In this document: one piece after another, positions 44,260-56,982 of the stretch | Position numbering within the stretch: position 1 is the first letter of the stretch | How the letters are laid out: each line of letters begins with the position of its first letter | Position numbers and translations under genes: made by a program | The notes under the pieces: generated by a model | Databases searched by the model: none | What the model was told of the DNA's origin: nothing | Seen by the model: only the letters and a program-made list of their open reading frames with translations | DNA from: Kuschelorhynchus macadamiae | Lineage: Eukaryota; Arthropoda; Insecta; Coleoptera; Curculionidae | Assembly (NCBI GenBank): GCA_030620095.1 | Contig: JAUTXW010001306.1 | Location: forward strand, 1,590,001-1,654,000 | DNA: 64,000 nucleotides | Direction of reading: 5' to 3'

Positions 44260-44760
44260 TTTATTTTCCTCGTAAAAGGGAAGTATTAAATCTTTACGAC
44301 CTAGGGTCCCTAGATGCCGAAAAATATGAGAGGTCTGTCTGTTGGTTTGTGTGTCAGTTCGAGACATAGCCTAAATACTACTTACCTACTTATTTTGACC
44401 GAAAATTAAAGGTTGTGTGGGATTGACCTGGTAACATTTGGGTGAAAATCCATTTTGGCGAAACAAAATAGCCGCCTAGAGAATTGTTAAAAAAATTATT
44501 ATTAAAAAACTACTCATCCAATTTATCTCAAATTTTGCAAAAACATCAAGTATTATGTTGAAGTCAAGTAGTAAAATTTTGGTTGGAAGATGGGGGAAGA
44601 AAATGGCGGCATAATAAAATATTTAAAAATTCAACCTGAAAAAACTGCCTAATGGTTTGATTTCGAATTGTGTGCCATAACTAATTAGTGGTTAGTATTA
44701 ACTAGTAAAATAGTAGCACTAATTCAAGATGGCCGTACGAATTGAGGTTTCAACTACATC
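44260..44760. repeat. Composite repeat block
   Basis: Header near 44265-44400 ('CCTCGTAAAAGGGAAGTATT', 'GGGTCCCTAGATGCCG') followed by three monomers with 'GCGAAACAAAATAGCCGCC', 'AAGAAAATGGCGGC' and a decayed third. Same family as 37735-39340. Confidence 0.78.
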
Positions 44761-45840
44761 CATTTTTTTTGCGATATGGACTATAAACCTTACAAAAAAA
44801 ACTCGGACTTAAATTAAATTCTCATATATAGAAAATGTCTGATGTCGTTATTTTTGACAATAAACAAAATAGCACAGGTAGTAATTATATAGGTAAGTTT
44901 TATAAGGTAATTGATAAATTAATGGAAAATTATAATAATATGTATGCTGACCGCGTCCACGGAGAAAGAATATAAATGCTCAAAAAATAATGTTATCTTT
45001 AATTAGAATATCAATTAATGCATCTTGCGTTCGCGAGCTACAACTTAACCAAATTGCTGTGGGTCGAGCTCTATATTTAACGGGTTGTTAATCACAACAA
45101 ATTTAACCTGGTTGTTACGTTACCCTGGATTGTTGATAAAATTTTCCACACTAGTGCTGAAAAACAAATTTTCCACACTAAAATATGTGTTGAAAATTAG
45201 AAATTTTCCGAACGCTTGTAGAAAAAAATTGTTTCAACACTAGTCATGAAAAAAATTTTCTCCTCTTACTTCATCTGTGACATTGACACAAGATTATCGT
45301 ATTGAAACATGTTTTTCAATACGCGTTTGATATATGGCACTTTCTGGGCCAGTTAATAGTGTGTTTTTGTCAGGTTCATAAAATATCCTAGGAAAAATTT
45401 TCCTTTTTGTAACTAGTTACGAAATGTGAGACGTTTCAGAACCTCAAGCAGTTTTGAAAAGAGACACATTATATGTCAAAATTAGAAGAAGTTATTTTCA
45501 CGTAGAAAATGATGCCAAAATATGACTTTATTGTTTTGAAAATTCTACCCGTCGAAATAAAATAACGCCTTACAATAATATTAAAAAAGTATTATGAGAT
45601 AAAACGTAAGCTTCATAAAAGGCGCTTTATTACTTTAATATTTGTGTGACCAGTGAAATAAAATACATTAGAACGATTATAATACTAGAAAAGAATTTTA
45701 GGATTAAAACAAAAAGCCCCAATACATGTTACATAAAAGAACTCATTGAAAATTACATTATTATTAAAATTATTTGATGTTAAAGTAAAAAAACTTCAAG
45801 CAAGAAAATTCGTAAGAGGGTAAAACATAATAAAGAGAAA
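44761..45840. other. No gene recognised
   Basis: AT-rich; contains short degenerate direct repeats around 45140-45240 with 'TTTTCCACACTA' and 'CAACACTAG'. A related scrap occurs near 29335 ('CACGCTTGTAGAAAAA'). Nothing coding is supported. Confidence 0.5.
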
Positions 45841-46480
45841 ACCTCTCAATGCTCAAATACTCATATTTTTATAGGAGAAATAGCCAGTCGCCTTCAAGAA
45901 CTTCTCTAAAGCAAAAGGTCCATGAGACAGCGAATGTGCTAACTAAGCTTGGAGCCAGTTTGCCATCCATAGGCATTTGTGGAAATAACAAGGCAGCAAA
46001 TCAACGGAATCCTAAATGTTTTGGTATATCATATGTTGAGTGGCGAGGTTATCATAAAGAAGTCAAACTATACGGATTTTGTTGTAAGACCTGACAAAGT
46101 CAAATCGGCATAGCTGCTCACAAAAAGTAGATGGAATATTAGCTTCCTCATTGTGGTGCTCCTAGGCCACTGGATCAAACACAACTGGTTTTGTTAAGCA
46201 TACAGGAAGACTCAACCAGCACTGCATCCAGTGAGAAAGAGGAAACTCCGCTACACTACTTATACAGATGCAATGCAAAGGCTACACTGCTGCAAGACAT
46301 TATGAATCTCCTTTAAAAGAATATCCATATCTACGTCAGTAGGTCTGACCGGTTCAAGAAAATTAGAGAACAAGGGCTGACCTACCCGCTAGGCTTCAGT
46401 CACCCATCAATTACTGATACTACAGTATTATTTCTACATCTCCCTAAAAGAACTAAGCGAAGACCCTGAGTAGGAAGGCT
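45841..46480 (+). pseudogene. Possible non-LTR retrotransposon C-terminal fragment
   Basis: Several plus-strand frames read as degraded protein. 'CGAPRPLDQTQLV', 'EETPLHYLYRCNAKATLLQDI' and 'KIREQGLTYP' near 46130-46390 resemble the cysteine/histidine-containing C-terminal region found after RNase H in some non-LTR retrotransposon proteins. No catalytic motif is preserved and the frame changes repeatedly, so the call is tentative. Confidence 0.45.
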
Positions 46481-48279
46481 GAGTGTTATTGATTTTATGA
46501 TGTCAATATTTTTAATAATAAGTGAGATATTTTTTGATTCTATTTCAGAGAATGTTTTTGATGAATCAGATAAGATATTTGTAATAGTAGACTTCGTTTG
46601 AGTTTAACACCGACTTAAAACAAGACCAAAACAAAAAGATGCGTCCAATAATTAATTAAAGAAGAAAAATTCCGTCTTTTATTAATGTAATTTGAATTTT
46701 TGTTAACATTTTCTCCCGAAATATCAACCTGCATACGAACCTGTTCTATCACCTAAAGGATATGACAGAAATTGTAATTTCATTTTCAGACTTCGATATC
46801 ATGTAAGTAAATTTTTATTCATCCTACATTCGTATAAGATTCTATGAATTTAAATCGAAAATGGGTTACTTATTCAGAAGGAAAATGTTTTACGAGCGAA
46901 ATCTCATCGGATTTAAGTCTAATCGCTAATAAAACATTTCAAACTTGGCAATTTTCCAAATTAGTTTTCTATAATTGCAAATTGAATCTCGATTTAATTG
47001 CTTTTAATGAGTTCACCTATTTTTTTGCAAAAAAGGACTTAGTTTGAACATATCTTGAATAATAGTTCTTAATGAGGTAAGTTAGTAATATAACACATAG
47101 TAACAGTAATTAAAAATAACACTTAAAAAAAACAAAACAATTGTTTCCAAACTTAAGGCAGGTTCGAATTTCAATGACCCCTGTATTAAACAACAATTAA
47201 AGTAAAAGTTTTTATGCTTAAATATAACTTTAATAACTAGTATTTGTTTCTTTGTTCCTAGGATAACGATCTTGAAAAAATATACATTTTTAATCAACAT
47301 ATTTATATATCGAATGTTGCCCCTGTTGTCGTTTGGCTGCCATATTTGTCTTTTTTCTTTGTTATTTGAACAACACGCTCATATAAGTGAATTGCAGTTT
47401 TAAAAAGCAATTATTGAAGATAGCAGCTATGCTAAAAATCAAAAATGGCGCAAAATTTGTATAAAGGAAATGCCCCTTGTTTTACACGGGACGTTCTAAT
47501 ACTGTTAAAAAAATTAATGATTATCTTGTTTAGAGTTTCTCCTGCTAGAAGAGCAAAACTGAATTTCAATAAGACATTGTATAATTTTTTTATGCTTTTT
47601 GTTAAAACTTTTTAGTATTTGACAACAACTGAAAAATAAATTTTGTGTAAATTTGTCAAAAAGTCGTTAAATTTTATTTTGTATCCAACTGTGATCTTTT
47701 TCACAGCATATGTTTATAAAAAGCATACTTAAGACTATTTTGAGTAAACATTTTGTGGAGAAAAATTGAAAACAAAAAGTTTAGAAATATAACAAAATTC
47801 TTACTGGTCACTTGACGGATTAAACAGTTCTGCTGATGGGGATCACCACAGAAACCATACTAGTCCAGCGTATGAGCCGCATGTTCAGCTTATTTTACAA
47901 AATTGCGGTAAGCATTACAAAACCGTCGTCTCTTAGTAATAAAACCGATATGTTTTCTGAAAAAAAAACTGAAGCAAAATGTATTTAAATTTACGTAACA
48001 GAATATCGCCCCGCTCCGGTGCTGGGGAACTCTAAGCTATAAATGAAAATATATTAGAAACTGATCATACTACTCCATAATTAATACGTAGGGTTAAATG
48101 AGTATCTCTTTCTTTTTTGGGGTAGGTTAAAAATATATTATACAACATAAAATTAGTCCGGTTAAAAATATATTTTGAGAATGCATAATATTATATATTT
48201 TTAATGATAATATGGAAATAAAATAATGTATAAAGAGAAATTGCATGCCTTTCTTATTATGCAAAGTGATATCACAAGC
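46481..48279. other. No gene recognised
   Basis: About 1.8 kb of AT-rich sequence. Small ORFs (46844-47047, 47082-47300) have no recognisable motif and low-complexity composition. I found no repeat partner in the window for most of it. Confidence 0.5.
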
Positions 48280-49805
48280 TTGGTTGTTAGAGGGACAACT
48301 TTTTACGTGATATTCATAGCTCAGACTTCACCCCCTTAACCGGGGGTGTCATTCCCTATAATTTCTCAAATAACAGTACAATAGTACTTCGTTTTTTAAA
48401 TTCGGTTAATTTATTTAGAAGCTACGAAGTCTTTAAAATTAGTTAATATATTTGTCAAGAAATGCAAAAATTAAATAGATTTTATTTAAAGCGAAGAAAA
48501 ATTTGAAAATTTTACTGTTTCTTGTCGGTTATTTCTACAATCACACATTCTTGCAGACTATTTGGGCTAAGTTTACAGAATACTAATGTTCGGTCAGTCT
48601 TTTGATCTTTACGGAAAAGCCGTCGTTTTTTCTAGCGGCTCGATTATCGACGTTATGTTTGGTTGGCAAACTTACACGAATTTCCGCCGACATATACCAA
48701 AATTAAACTCTGATTTGGGCTTGCTCCTAGTCTTTCTTGAGTAAAAAAAAAATCGTGCTTTAGCCCGCTAAAAATGTGAATCGGCTGAGATAGGACCATT
48801 AGTTGCTGGAAAACAGTTTTATGACTTGTATTTTTAGGGAGCTTGAAAGTTAAATATTACAATTGTGTTGGACCAAGTTGGAATGAACAGTAGACTATGT
48901 ACACGAGAATTAGCTGTCAACGGACGGCAATCGTTACAAGTGCTCAGCAAATATTAAAAAATACAAGTTTCATTACTTTAAGATTCAGTTACCGCAGGAA
49001 CTCAATGAAAACCACTTTGATTGTTGCTTACTATTCTGCAAAATCAAGAGTGAGCGTACAATGAATGACACCAACTTCTCATTTAGTATCTGTCGTTACT
49101 AGGCCGATATTTCACCGAAGTACTCGCAGGGTATTTCACGAAGTACTCGCAGAAAACCCCCAAAAATTAAACGTAAGAGCGAATATTTTTGCAGATTGGT
49201 TGGTTTCTTCCTGGCCATTTGGCAAATGTCATGTATTTCGATTTGCTTCAAAATGCCATTGATTCAGTTCCAATATAGAAGACGATATGCAAATTTCTCG
49301 TGGTTTGTGCTTCCACGGTCACCCGATTTAAGTACTTTGGATTTCTTTATGTGCACTCCACAAAAGCCACTGGGAGATTTGCAAGGACGATTCGAAAATG
49401 TATGTCGCAGAGTGACACCGCTAGCGCTGCAGAATCTACGACACTACTTTAAACATAATCTCTATCACTATATGGAGGTTGATGGTCAACATTTTTATCA
49501 TTTGCTTTGGTGATAGAGTAAATTTTTACGTAAAGTCGATTTAATTTTTGCTATTTTCGATAAATGTATTAATGCACTTTTAAGGCTTCGTATCTTCCAA
49601 GTAAAATGACCAATGTATGGGGAAGTTCTCTTCCTGTTTACGGGATGACACCCCCGCTTAGAATGGTTAAGTTTAGACTATGATTTTTGCATCAAAAGTT
49701 GTTCCGTTCTCTTGACAACAAAGCTTAACTCGTTTAAGATTTTTTTTCGACAAGATTTTTTCCTGGTAGTTATGCCTTCTGAAACATTTTCGATGGATCA
49801 CCTTG
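48280..49805 (+). mobile_element. Decayed mariner-type transposon
   Basis: The right end reads CAAGGTGATCCATCGAAAAT on the minus strand and stops at 49805 before TA. About 250 bp of the right arm (49550-49805) pairs with 48290-48520, through 'GGGGGTGTCAT' and 'GCAAAAATTAAAT' blocks. The left outer end is lost. A degraded transposase lies between the arms on the plus strand. Related by end sequence to the element at 34951-36637. Confidence 0.78.
48880..49513 (+). pseudogene. Mariner-type transposase, degenerate
   Basis: Successive frames carry a helix-turn-helix end ('NSRLCTRELAVNGRQSL'), a linker ('QLPQELNENHFD'), 'IFHEVLAENPQKLNVRANIF', the third-Asp block 'RSPDLSTLDFF' and the C-terminal pattern 'RRVTPLALQNLRHYFKHNLY'. 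The region of the second catalytic Asp has been deleted and there are many stops. Order and spacing fit the family otherwise. Confidence 0.8.
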
Positions 49806-50839
49806 TATCTTTATATTCCATAGATCGATTATAACAACTCGCATTTTGTAGTAAAGTTGTGTTCCAAACACGTTTTATCTAACCATGTTTCGTAAATAGA
49901 TTGCAACAAGAATCAGTTCTACATAAACTAATTTACATAGAAAATTAGTATAGCGTCGCATTTATCTCCCGTTACCAGTATGGATAAGCAAACAACCACC
50001 ACAAAGTTTGGATGTGTCACTGATTTAGATTTAAAAGTAAATTAGCAACATCTGAAATAACTAGCTTGGTGTACAGCTGTGGTGAAATTATCGATGAAGC
50101 TAAGTTTTTATGTAATAGGTGTACATTTTCAAAACTATGTTGATATTTTTCTTTGTGAAAATTTTAGACCTTTAGTCTTGTACATGTATGTCTGCATTTT
50201 GTAGCGGACACACGGATTCTTCTGTAGTTTAATTTACGGAACTCTAAAAATTCAATGCAAATAAATATTTTGCAATATTTGTGTTAAAAATTCATTATAG
50301 ATTGAATATTAAAGTATAAAATATTTTTCAACATAAATCATAAAAAAAAGTTGAAGTCCTAGCTCATTAGTTTCGTATTGGGAGTTTCACTAAAAACGGA
50401 CCTTTTCTTCATTTTTTTTCTTAATGAGTTCGAAATTTTTTTATACTACGAATGTTCGACGGTATATAAGGTGTTACGAAAAGGCGTGCAAAAAGAGTTT
50501 ATATTTTTAATAAGAAAAAGATAAGAAAAGGAGGAAGCTCCAGGTAAAAGAAATTTGTCGATTTTTTGTTAATGAGTGCCAATTTTGCTTAAGTGATCAA
50601 GTACAGTGGGACGACGAAAACTGTTATTACGAAAAATTATAGCACACTACTCGATTATGATTGACTTTCAAGGATTAAAAAATAGCAATAGCAATAAGTG
50701 TAAACCAAATATAAAAAAATAATAATAAAGGATACTATTCAGTTGCTAGATTTTGATTTCTATCTTGCTGGTACGGTGTTTTGCAATTATAGATTTATAT
50801 AGGATGATTAAGTATGAAGGTAAAATTCCGGGTGAAGTC
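49806..50839. repeat. Dispersed repeat fragments
   Basis: 50078-50150 ('GTGGTGAAATTATCGATGAA') matches 18328-18395, and 50285-50360 ('CATTATAGATTGAATATTAAA') matches 26387-26460, so this is a second copy of the repeat into which the LTR element inserted at 18421/26060. No gene. Confidence 0.65.
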
Positions 50840-51560
<721 letters not shown>

Positions 51561-51789
51561 GACCTATTTCTTGCCTAATGCTGTTGGAAAACCACGCCTT
51601 ATTTCTTTTTTCGTTTGCTTTTATATAAGTCAATGTTTCAGATTCATTTGCAGTTTCCAGAATTCCTGAGGGAAATAACTTCTTTGTCGCTAATCTCTGT
51701 GTCTTTATATCTCCTGCAGATCAACGCTAACTGCTGTTTTAATTTTAGATAATTCATTCAAATTTGTTCAAAACCGCGGCAACAACGGC

Positions 51790-52960
51790 TCAATAATATG
51801 TTGTTTCTTGCCAAAATGGGAGCCAATCCTTTTGGTCGCTTGCTAAAAATATTAATCAAAACTTCTACAAAAGTTCTTCTCCAACCCTAACTCCTATGTG
51901 ATTAAATCTTCTCCATGTCTAAAGCAAAAGCTGAGCTTTTTGCAAAACAATTCGCCGCAAATTCTACTTTCATCCCTCGTCCTCAATTCCCCCTTCCATC
52001 AGTACCAGCTCCGCCATACAATATGCACGAAATTACCTTCAGGATTAAAGAGGCAGGACGTATTCTCAAAACACTTCATATCAAAAAGCCTTGGTGGCAT
52101 TCTGGCCATAGACCTAAAAAATGCGCTTCTAAAATGGCCCATATCTCAAATGTCCTATGATAAGGACATTTTTCCGCAAAACTGAAAATCTGTTCGTGCA
52201 CAGTCTGTCCCAAAAAGGGTTCCAAAACTCTTTCATTTAACTACAGAGCCATATTCCATCCTCCCAATTATAAGTAAGGCAATGGGGAATGACCATTTAA
52301 ATTGCCTTGAAAGGAAGTAACGGCTTTCACCACCAAAGATCCATAGCAGTTCTTCTTACCTTCGTAACCCACAACTGGAATATGTACATTGAATTCCATG
52401 GAGAAGCCCAAATTATTGCCCTCAACATATAAAAAGCATTTGATCAAGTCTGACATGACGCACTTCTTAACAAACTTCCTGCCTCTGATCTTCCTCCAAA
52501 ACTTCATAATATTTTTCTTCTGCCAACTTGTATACCCTTTACACTTTGCAAATTAGATCTAGCCCTGAGTATTTCTTGCACATTTGTGGAGCAGCCTCTC
52601 CTTCAGTCCTTATATCTTTGACTCTGGCCAGAGAAGAGCTATTCGCCTGCTTGATGATCCAAACATCAATCATAAGGAAGCATGCACCAGTAGAACATCG
52701 TCAGGTTGCGGGGGATCTCTCTCTGTTTTACAGATACTACCACGAATCCTGTTCTAATGAATTATCATCTATTGCCTTCCTTAGTCATTCTTGCCAGAGA
52801 GATACGTGCATCGACCTACATGCATCCCCTTCACCGTCTAATTGCAAAGGCCAAGGGCCTCCCACTTTGTACGCTCCTTTATTCCTAGAAGGTCCCGATT
52901 ATAGAATGTTACCAACAAATGCCTTTTCCTCTGCCTTTGCCTGCCTTCGCTTGAAGTAAC
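51790..52960 (+). pseudogene. Non-LTR retrotransposon RT pseudogene
   Basis: The N-terminal part reads 'KAKAELFAKQFAANST' and 'MHEITFRIKEAGRILKTL' (about 51915-52080), which is the linker and start of RT in a common jockey/CR1-like family. Later frames give 'VTHNWNMYIEFHGEAQIIAL' then a 'KAFDQV'-like motif A (about 52365-52450) and 'KLPASDLPPKLHNIF'. The C-terminal part (52680-52960) reads 'VEHRQVAGDLSLFYRYYH' and 'PTNAFSSAF', the usual end of these proteins. The YADD segment is deleted and frames change several times. Dead. Confidence 0.82.
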
Positions 52961-54784
52961 CACGGTACGGTATCTACCACACTTCGTGGTCTCATCATAG
53001 ATTTTAGAAAAACATTGCCTCTTATAAAATTGGTATAGTTGTAACCAGCAAGAAGGGACTTGTTTAAATGAAACGATATTATACAAAGTGTCATTGGTTT
53101 AATTTTCTATTTATGTTTTTAGCAAATCCTGGTGGTTTAGATGAAGTTCTAAAACATTTGTATTAAATATTTTGATATTCCGGAACATTATCAATATAGC
53201 ATCTAATTCAAATAAGAATTTATTAAAATGGATTTAACAACAAAAATGGCAGAAAATTAAATTTGCGTACCTTTGTACTTCTTTAATTATTTAAGATATA
53301 GATAAAAATTTGTAGAGAATTCAATTGCATAATAATATATTTATGTAAACCTTTTTGTTAAAGAATAACCTTTTGGGCAGCTATTCGTTTTCGACGTGCT
53401 GACACCATATTTTTTATTGCTAAGTTTTTTAGCAGATTCCTGATTATTGAATACTAATCTTTTAATATTCATATCTTTATATGGAGAATGTAGTCTACTA
53501 CTACTACTTTTTCCTAAAAAAAGCAAAGAAATTTAAATTAGGATGCTCGTTTTTATCAATGGTGTCTGTTCAACTCTACGTCGTAATCTCATTTTCCGAA
53601 TTTTTCAGTTAATAATATGGGCAGCTAAATAGGGGTTTTAAAATAAAACTAAAACTTTGTACATTTTTCAGTACTGCAATGCGGTTATACTGTTCCACAA
53701 TCTGAATTTGAATTCTTTCATTTCAAAGAGTGTTCTCAGGCCTTCACTTATAAAAATGAATGTAGGTATGTATCGCCGAAACTTGAAAATGAACAAAAAA
53801 GTAATGTCGAAACCAAGTTTTTGTCATTCACACTTCTAAGTTTCAATGTCAATGATTTTGTGACTCGAGTGTCACTATTGATAACAGAAAAAAATATTAT
53901 GGTGGTTACCGATTTCAAAATTAAATATAGGAGTCTCTTATTTTTCCGTTTATCCCGGAATAAAAAAAAAACATTTTCTTCGTATCCAAACTTCTGACAA
54001 AACTAGCAGACATATATGACGAACATACAACCTATAAAATGACCTCCGCTCCGAACACCGAGCCAAACACACATGTCGGGAAGGCTCTCTGGTGGAGTCC
54101 ACCGACCATCGAGGAAATATCGCTGGAGAAACGTTCTAAATAACGGACTGTGAGACGGAGATTCCTAGAGGACGTGGGAATTGTACATTTTTCCATTGAG
54201 CAGGCCTATCTAATAAGGCCAAAAGTCGTTCTGACTAAGCCCCAGACGGAGAGCAATGTGGGCTAATGCACTAGTTCGCGAGTCCACAACCTTAAAGAAA
54301 GAACAAAGGATCACCTACAAAACAACAAAAATCACATGAAATGAGGAATTTTTCGAATTTTCTTCATAATTTTACTTGTGTCAAATTGTGATAAAAGCTT
54401 GTGAAAACATGCCTCTAGTGATAACTAATAAGCACATCGGATTTTAGGTCTTTCTATCTAATAGAATGATTAAAAAATACAAATCAGTTTGCATTCAAAT
54501 TGAATGTCTATCTTTTTTAAATGTAGTTTTTTATTCTCATTCAAATTACACTAGAAATTATTATTTAAAAAAAAAATCTGTTTAATTTCTTAGAAAAAAT
54601 ATATTTTTTTATTTTTTAAATATATATTTTTGTAATAAAATCTAGAGAAAAAGTAATTATACACCAAAAAATCAAATAGGTATAAATATAAGGTAATTTC
54701 AAAATAAAAAAATAAATTTAAATTAATAGCATTTTATTTTTAAGTATAATAAATTTCACTTCAGTTTTAAATACAATTTTGTCC
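52961..54784. other. No gene recognised; one GC-richer island
   Basis: Mostly AT-rich without supported ORFs. 53995-54310 is distinctly GC-richer and begins with a TATA-like TATAAAAT (about 54034), but contains no ORF and no partner in the window; it may be the end of an unrecognised element. 54540-54780 is very AT-rich. Confidence 0.45.
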
Positions 54785-55440
54785 TTCCCTCTTAAGAGGA
54801 AATTAATGTAATCGTAAAAAAATGACCCTCCGAGATTTTTTCAGGTATTCACGTTTTGGGGTCCCTAGATGGCAAAAAATAAAAAACATTACTTAAAATC
54901 CAATTTATCTCAAATTTTGCGCAATAATCGACTGTTGCGTAGGGGTTACCTGATAATATCTTGGTAGGAATCCAAGATCGCAAAATAAAATGGCAGCTTT
55001 ATCAAATATTTTAAAAAATACCCTGGAAAACTGTCTATTAAATTGATTTTAAATTTTATGCAAGAATTAAGTGAGATATAGGTATAAACTGGTAAAAGTA
55101 TGGTATAAACTCAGCATGGCGGTTAAATAAATTGTTTAAGAAATCTTGTTAATCAGTTGACTTTAAATTTTGCACAAAAATTAGATATGCTATAGGGATA
55201 GACAAAATTTTGGTACGAATTCAATATGACGGAACAAAAAGGGCGATATAGTGAAATTTAAAAAGAAATACTTATCCAATTTATTTTATATTATACACCA
55301 AAATCATTAGGTAGAAACTGGTAAAATATTGGTACGAATCTAATATGGTGAAACGAAATGGCGCCCAATATAAATGTATCAAGAAATAACAATATATATG
55401 TGTTATTAAATGAATATGTACGGAACTAAACTAAAAACCA
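54785..55440. repeat. Composite repeat block
   Basis: Header at about 54785-54870 ('TTCCCTCTTAAGAGG', 'GGGTCCCTAGATGGC') followed by about five monomers marked near 54988, 55120, 55240 and 55355 ('AAACGAAATGGCGCCC'). Same family as 37735-39340. Confidence 0.76.
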
Positions 55441-55956
55441 AAATTTTTCCGAAATTTTAATTTTATTAATTAGGAAATTTAAAAAAATCTTATTCAAAAA
55501 TCAATTTTTAATGTCATTTGGAAGAGAACACATTTAAAAAATAAAACATTCAATTTGGCTAACACTACAGAGCATTAAGTTTTTAAGTTGCAGTTTATAA
55601 CCGTTCTATTAGGAATCAAGATCTAAAATTTAGTGTGCTCATTGTGGCAACAATAAGTATCTTTTTGCAAGTTTTTATCAAAATGCGTCAAAAAAAGTAA
55701 ATATGAAAATTTGAAAACTCCCTATGCCACGTAGTTTTTGTTGTTTTATATGTTATGTTTTGGACACAGGCGCCTGAACTCTGCGCAGTTTTGTTGAAAA
55801 TTTAAAAACAATGAATTCTTATTCTTTTTCGGATCTGATCGGATCAATAGAAGACGCTAGATCTGTGCTTTATGAAAAAAAGCAAAAACCACATGTTTTC
55901 TAGTAAAGTCAGGAAAATATGCAAATGCTCAAGATTCCCTTTCTTTGCGATCCGAC
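55441..55956. other. No gene recognised
   Basis: AT-rich spacer. No ORF, repeat partner or signal that I can support. Confidence 0.5.
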
Positions 55957-56172
55957 TAGTGCGGGACACGAAAGAAAACCAGACGGAGTAAATCGGTTTA
56001 GGAAGGTCGGCCAAGAAATCTCTTTAAACTATTGGTGTCTTCTCGTTCTTTAAATAATATGGCACTTCTTTTTGACTATACGCACTTTAGATAATTAAAA
56101 AATGTAACTATGTTTAATAAACCTTTATCTATATTTGTCTGTTTTCTTTCGTGTACCGCACTTCTATAACTC
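55957..56172. mobile_element. MITE-like 215-bp element
   Basis: Inverted ends 'AGTGCGGGACACGAAAGAAA' (from 55959) and 'TTTCTTTCGTGTACCGCACT' (to about 56172) bracket 215 bp with no ORF. The same terminal motif occurs once more at 58722-58745 next to the IS630-like transposase pseudogene, so this is probably a non-autonomous relative of that element, or its left end followed by a rearrangement. Confidence 0.7.
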
Positions 56173-56352
56173 TTTTGTGTTGCAAAAACGGCGAACTTTC
56201 GAATTTTAAAATGATTTAATTTTGATTTTTCTTAATCGATTTACCTATAAATATATTTTTCCTTGAGTTCTGTCATTACCGGTTCCCGGGCTACTGCCTA
56301 CGTCCACTATTATTGGATCCCCCAGTATAGTGATACACGATTTACAAGTCCA

Positions 56353-56880
56353 GATTTTACAAGGGCAGCTAGCATCAGATCCAGTGAACGAGATTTATCA
56401 AAATTTTAATTTATGCAGTTCGTCTTTGGGCTACTCGGGTATGCCAAAGGTGGCCGTCTGTCTCCGTTTGTCACATTACTTTATACAGGGGCCGTCATTG
56501 TGAAGTACTATACAGGGCGTTTCCTAATTGCGTGCCGATGTTAAAGGGGGTGTTTTTATGTCCTACAAGTCTTAACTTTTGAGATAAAGGATGGTAAAGT
56601 TTAAAAAGAAAACATTCATTCATTCATATTAAACTTTTTTCTTAAAAAGGTCCAAGAATCACCCCCCTTTAACATAAGCACGCAATTAGGAAACGCCCTT
56701 TATAGTACTTCACAATGACGCCGCTTGTACAAAGTAATATGACAGATAGAGACAAACGGTCACTCTTGGCATACCCGAATAGCCCAAAGTCGAACTGCAT
56801 AAATTTTGACAAATCTTGTTCACTGGAATCAGTGCTGGCTCCCCTACTATAACTACATTGATGTGCTAATTTTGAAAAAA
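56353..56880. repeat. Fold-back inverted repeat of about 210-bp arms
   Basis: The left arm (about 56360-56563) and right arm (about 56655-56870) are reverse complements with moderate divergence, sharing 'TTTCCTAATTGCGTGC', 'CATTGTGAAGTACTATA' and 'GGGCTACTCGGGTATGCC'. A 90-bp AT-rich loop lies between. No coding content. It sits inside or beside the IS630-like element. Confidence 0.82.
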
Positions 56881-56982
56881 TATGAGTTCTGTAGTTTTTC
56901 AAATATTAATTGCAATATTAGATATTTTTTGACACCCGGTATTGAACAGAAAATTAATTATTTTGAAGCAGTTTATTGACAG

